Source: Cellulophaga fucicola
GTDB lineage: Bacteria; Bacteroidota; Bacteroidia; Flavobacteriales; Flavobacteriaceae
Direction of reading: 5' to 3'
NCBI RefSeq assembly: GCF_900119145.1
Contig: NZ_FPIY01000004.1
Location: forward strand, 1 to 64,000
DNA length: 64,000 nucleotides
Part shown: in pieces, positions 62,365 through 64,000 of the stretch
How positions within the stretch are numbered: the stretch's first letter is position 1
Layout: each line of letters begins with the position of its first letter
Notes under the pieces: generated by a model
Told to the model about the DNA's origin: nothing
The model's database searches: none
The model's input: the letters and a program-made list of their open reading frames with translations, nothing else
Program-made: the position numbers and the translations under genes

Positions 62365-64000
62365 ATGGAAACAAAATACAAGAATTACTTACGGGTAATA
62401 GCTTTATTTATTTTACTAGGAACCTCAATAAATTCCTATGCACAAGCTACAAATGCCACCATTAAGGGATCTGTAAAAGATAATATTGGAGAACCTCTTA
62501 TGGGCGCAGAAATTGTGATAAAAGATATTTCTACAGGCTTCATCTCTGGAACGCTAACTAATGACAATGGTGATTTTAAATTTCAACAATTACCGTTAGG
62601 CGGACCTTATAAAGTTACCGCAAAATACTTAGGTTTTTCAGAATCTGTTAGAGAAGGTATTATGCTTAATTTAAGTGATGCAGTTACTATTAATTTTGAA
62701 CTACAAGAGTCTTCTACAACATTAAATGAGGTTATTGTATCATCTAACAGTTTATCTAAAAGAATTGAACAAATTGGTGCTTCTACTAAAATTGGCGCCA
62801 CGCAAATTAAAAAACTTGCTACAGAAGGAAGAAACTTTACAGGCTTAACTAGTTTATCTCCACTACAAGGTGGTGGCAGCTACAATTTAAGCGGACAAAG
62901 AGGTACTTCTACCAACGTAACTATTGATGGTACAAATGCAAGAAACCAACTAACTGCTGGTGACATTGGTAGCGGACCGTACACCATTTCACAAGAAGCT
63001 ATTAGAGAATTTGAAGTTTCTACTAATGATTATAATGTTACACAAGGTAGGCAAGCCGGAGGTTCTATATCTGCAGTTACTAAATCTGGTACTAATGAAT
63101 TTAAAGGGAGTACTTTCTTTTACCACAGAGCAGATGGTTTACAAAGCAAATACAACATTCAAGGTCAAGAGCGTACAGCAGACTTTTACAATTCACAATA
63201 TGGAGTTAGCTTAGGCGGACCAATAATTAAAGATAAACTTCATTTTTTTGCTGTTTACGAAAGGCAAGATGCTGGAGAACCAAGATATATTGCAGATATA
63301 CAAAGTACAGATGATGAAAACAGATTAGGCATAACACAAGCCAACCTAGATCGTTATTTAAATATCGGGAGAACTTCTTATGGCTTAGGTAGCCAACAAC
63401 AAATTGGTCAGTTTGATCGTGAAACAGAAGCTAACAACCTTTTTATTCGTTTAGATTGGCAAATAAATGATAAACACAGACTTACGCTACGTAACTTATA
63501 TAACAAATGGGACAACCCTTTTAGCGTTAGTGACAACTCTAGCATAGAGTTAGCAGAAACATATTCTGATTTTGCTTCTAAAGAAAACAGTACCATGATT
63601 TCTTTGCGTTCTATGTTTAGCCCTTCTGTTACAAATGAATTTAAGTTTCAGTACCAACATGCAGAAAGAGCCTACACACCTAACACACAATTACCATCTT
63701 CTAATATACCAAGAGCAATAGTACAAGTATCATCAGTTTTACCAAACGGAAACAACAGCACTAAAAGTGTACAGTTAGGCGGTCAACGTTATTCTCCTGA
63801 AACGAATGTTGAAAACCAAATACAGTTTACCAATACCACATATATTAATACTGATAATGTAAACTTTACTTTTGGTACAGATAATATGATTACGTCATTA
63901 GAAACATTACTTTCTAATGAGCAAAATGGTCGTTTTTATTTTGATTCATTAGATGATTTTGAAAGCCTAACACCCTCTAGATATGCAAGAGAAGTACCCT
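62365..64000 (+). CDS. Oar-like TonB-dependent receptor (N-terminal part, runs off the window end)
   Basis: The frame from ATG 62365 is open to the window end (545 residues). It has a signal peptide (cleavage near SYAQ), a carboxypeptidase regulatory-like domain (about 30-115, IKGSVKDNIGEPLMGAEIVI) and a plug region with GGGSYNLSGQRGTSTNVTIDG, REFEVSTNDYNVTQGRQAGGSISAVTKSGTN and SLGGPIIKDKLHFF. Start of the barrel follows. These motifs are typical of Oar-type TonB-dependent receptors, which carry large substrates or mediate adhesion. The substrate is unknown. It has its own promoter. Confidence 0.92.
   Translation, partial: METKYKNYLRVIALFILLGTSINSYAQATNATIKGSVKDNIGEPLMGAEIVIKDISTGFISGTLTNDNGDFKFQQLPLGGPYKVTAKYLGFSESVREGIMLNLSDAVTINFELQESSTTLNEVIVSSNSLSKRIEQIGASTKIGATQIKKLATEGRNFTGLTSLSPLQGGGSYNLSGQRGTSTNVTIDGTNARNQLTAGDIGSGPYTISQEAIREFEVSTNDYNVTQGRQAGGSISAVTKSGTNEFKGSTFFYHRADGLQSKYNIQGQERTADFYNSQYGVSLGGPIIKDKLHFFAVYERQDAGEPRYIADIQSTDDENRLGITQANLDRYLNIGRTSYGLGSQQQIGQFDRETEANNLFIRLDWQINDKHRLTLRNLYNKWDNPFSVSDNSSIELAETYSDFASKENSTMISLRSMFSPSVTNEFKFQYQHAERAYTPNTQLPSSNIPRAIVQVSSVLPNGNNSTKSVQLGGQRYSPETNVENQIQFTNTTYINTDNVNFTFGTDNMITSLETLLSNEQNGRFYFDSLDDFESLTPSRYAREVP

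Overview
The window reads as a chromosomal segment of a marine-type member of the Bacteroidota, most likely family Flavobacteriaceae. The evidence is AT-rich DNA (judged by eye), SusC/SusD proteins, a hybrid two-component regulator, TonB-dependent receptors with carboxypeptidase-like N-terminal domains, type IX secretion (T9SS) sorting domains, TrxR-type ferredoxin reductase, and promoters of the Bacteroidota form (TTTG ... TAnnTTTG). No phage, insertion sequence, CRISPR array or rRNA operon was seen. One tRNA gene (Asp) is present.

Layout. 1-3000: a BlaR1/BlaI pair (BlaR1 cut by the window edge) with twin operator-like dyads, a DUF456 protein, a frameshifted M28 peptidase and a nitroreductase. 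3050-8894: a LysR regulator divergent from hutH-hutI-hutU (histidine to formiminoglutamate). 9053-14834: thioredoxin, M1 aminopeptidase lipoprotein, DUF58 protein, tRNA-Asp, DUF808 protein and an XRE-cupin regulator. 14987-17209: a molybdate-type ABC importer. 17357-19512: hutG, which completes the histidine pathway away from the hut operon, convergent with hmgA (homogentisate dioxygenase). 19513-19880: a gene-free region that seems to carry a short structured transcript with an 11-codon ORF.

19881-33687 is a glycan locus. A GH109-like enzyme, SusC, SusD and a DUF5077/DUF3472 lipoprotein form one operon, divergent from a full-length hybrid two-component regulator, with a direct repeat between them. 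At the other end lie a NahK-like sugar 1-kinase and a nucleotidyltransferase. Together these suggest release, uptake and anomeric phosphorylation/nucleotide activation of N-acetylhexosamine, probably GalNAc. 33780-43402 is mostly housekeeping or hypothetical: trmL, lpxD, DUF3050, an EamA transporter, a Pif1-like helicase, a TPM-domain gene split by an in-frame TAG, and a penicillin-acylase-family lipoprotein. 43562-50064: an MsbA-like ABC exporter, then a redox/Fe-S block (ferredoxin, its reductase, Nfu, Mrp), an alkyltransferase-like protein, a LysE exporter and trmB.

50135-59265: a glycosyltransferase overlapping tail-to-tail with phoR; phoR-phoB; then a divergent TonB-dependent receptor, a surface lipoprotein built of two nearly identical 345-residue beta-helix units, and two tiny proteins that are little more than T9SS sorting domains. 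Between phoB and the receptor is a run of 11-bp TAACA repeats in perfect phase, which looks like a tandem Pho box. The group is therefore a candidate phosphate-starvation surface system. 59368-64000: a LuxE-like acyl-protein synthetase, TPR lipoprotein, a secreted hypothetical, tag, and an Oar-like TonB-dependent receptor that runs off the window end.
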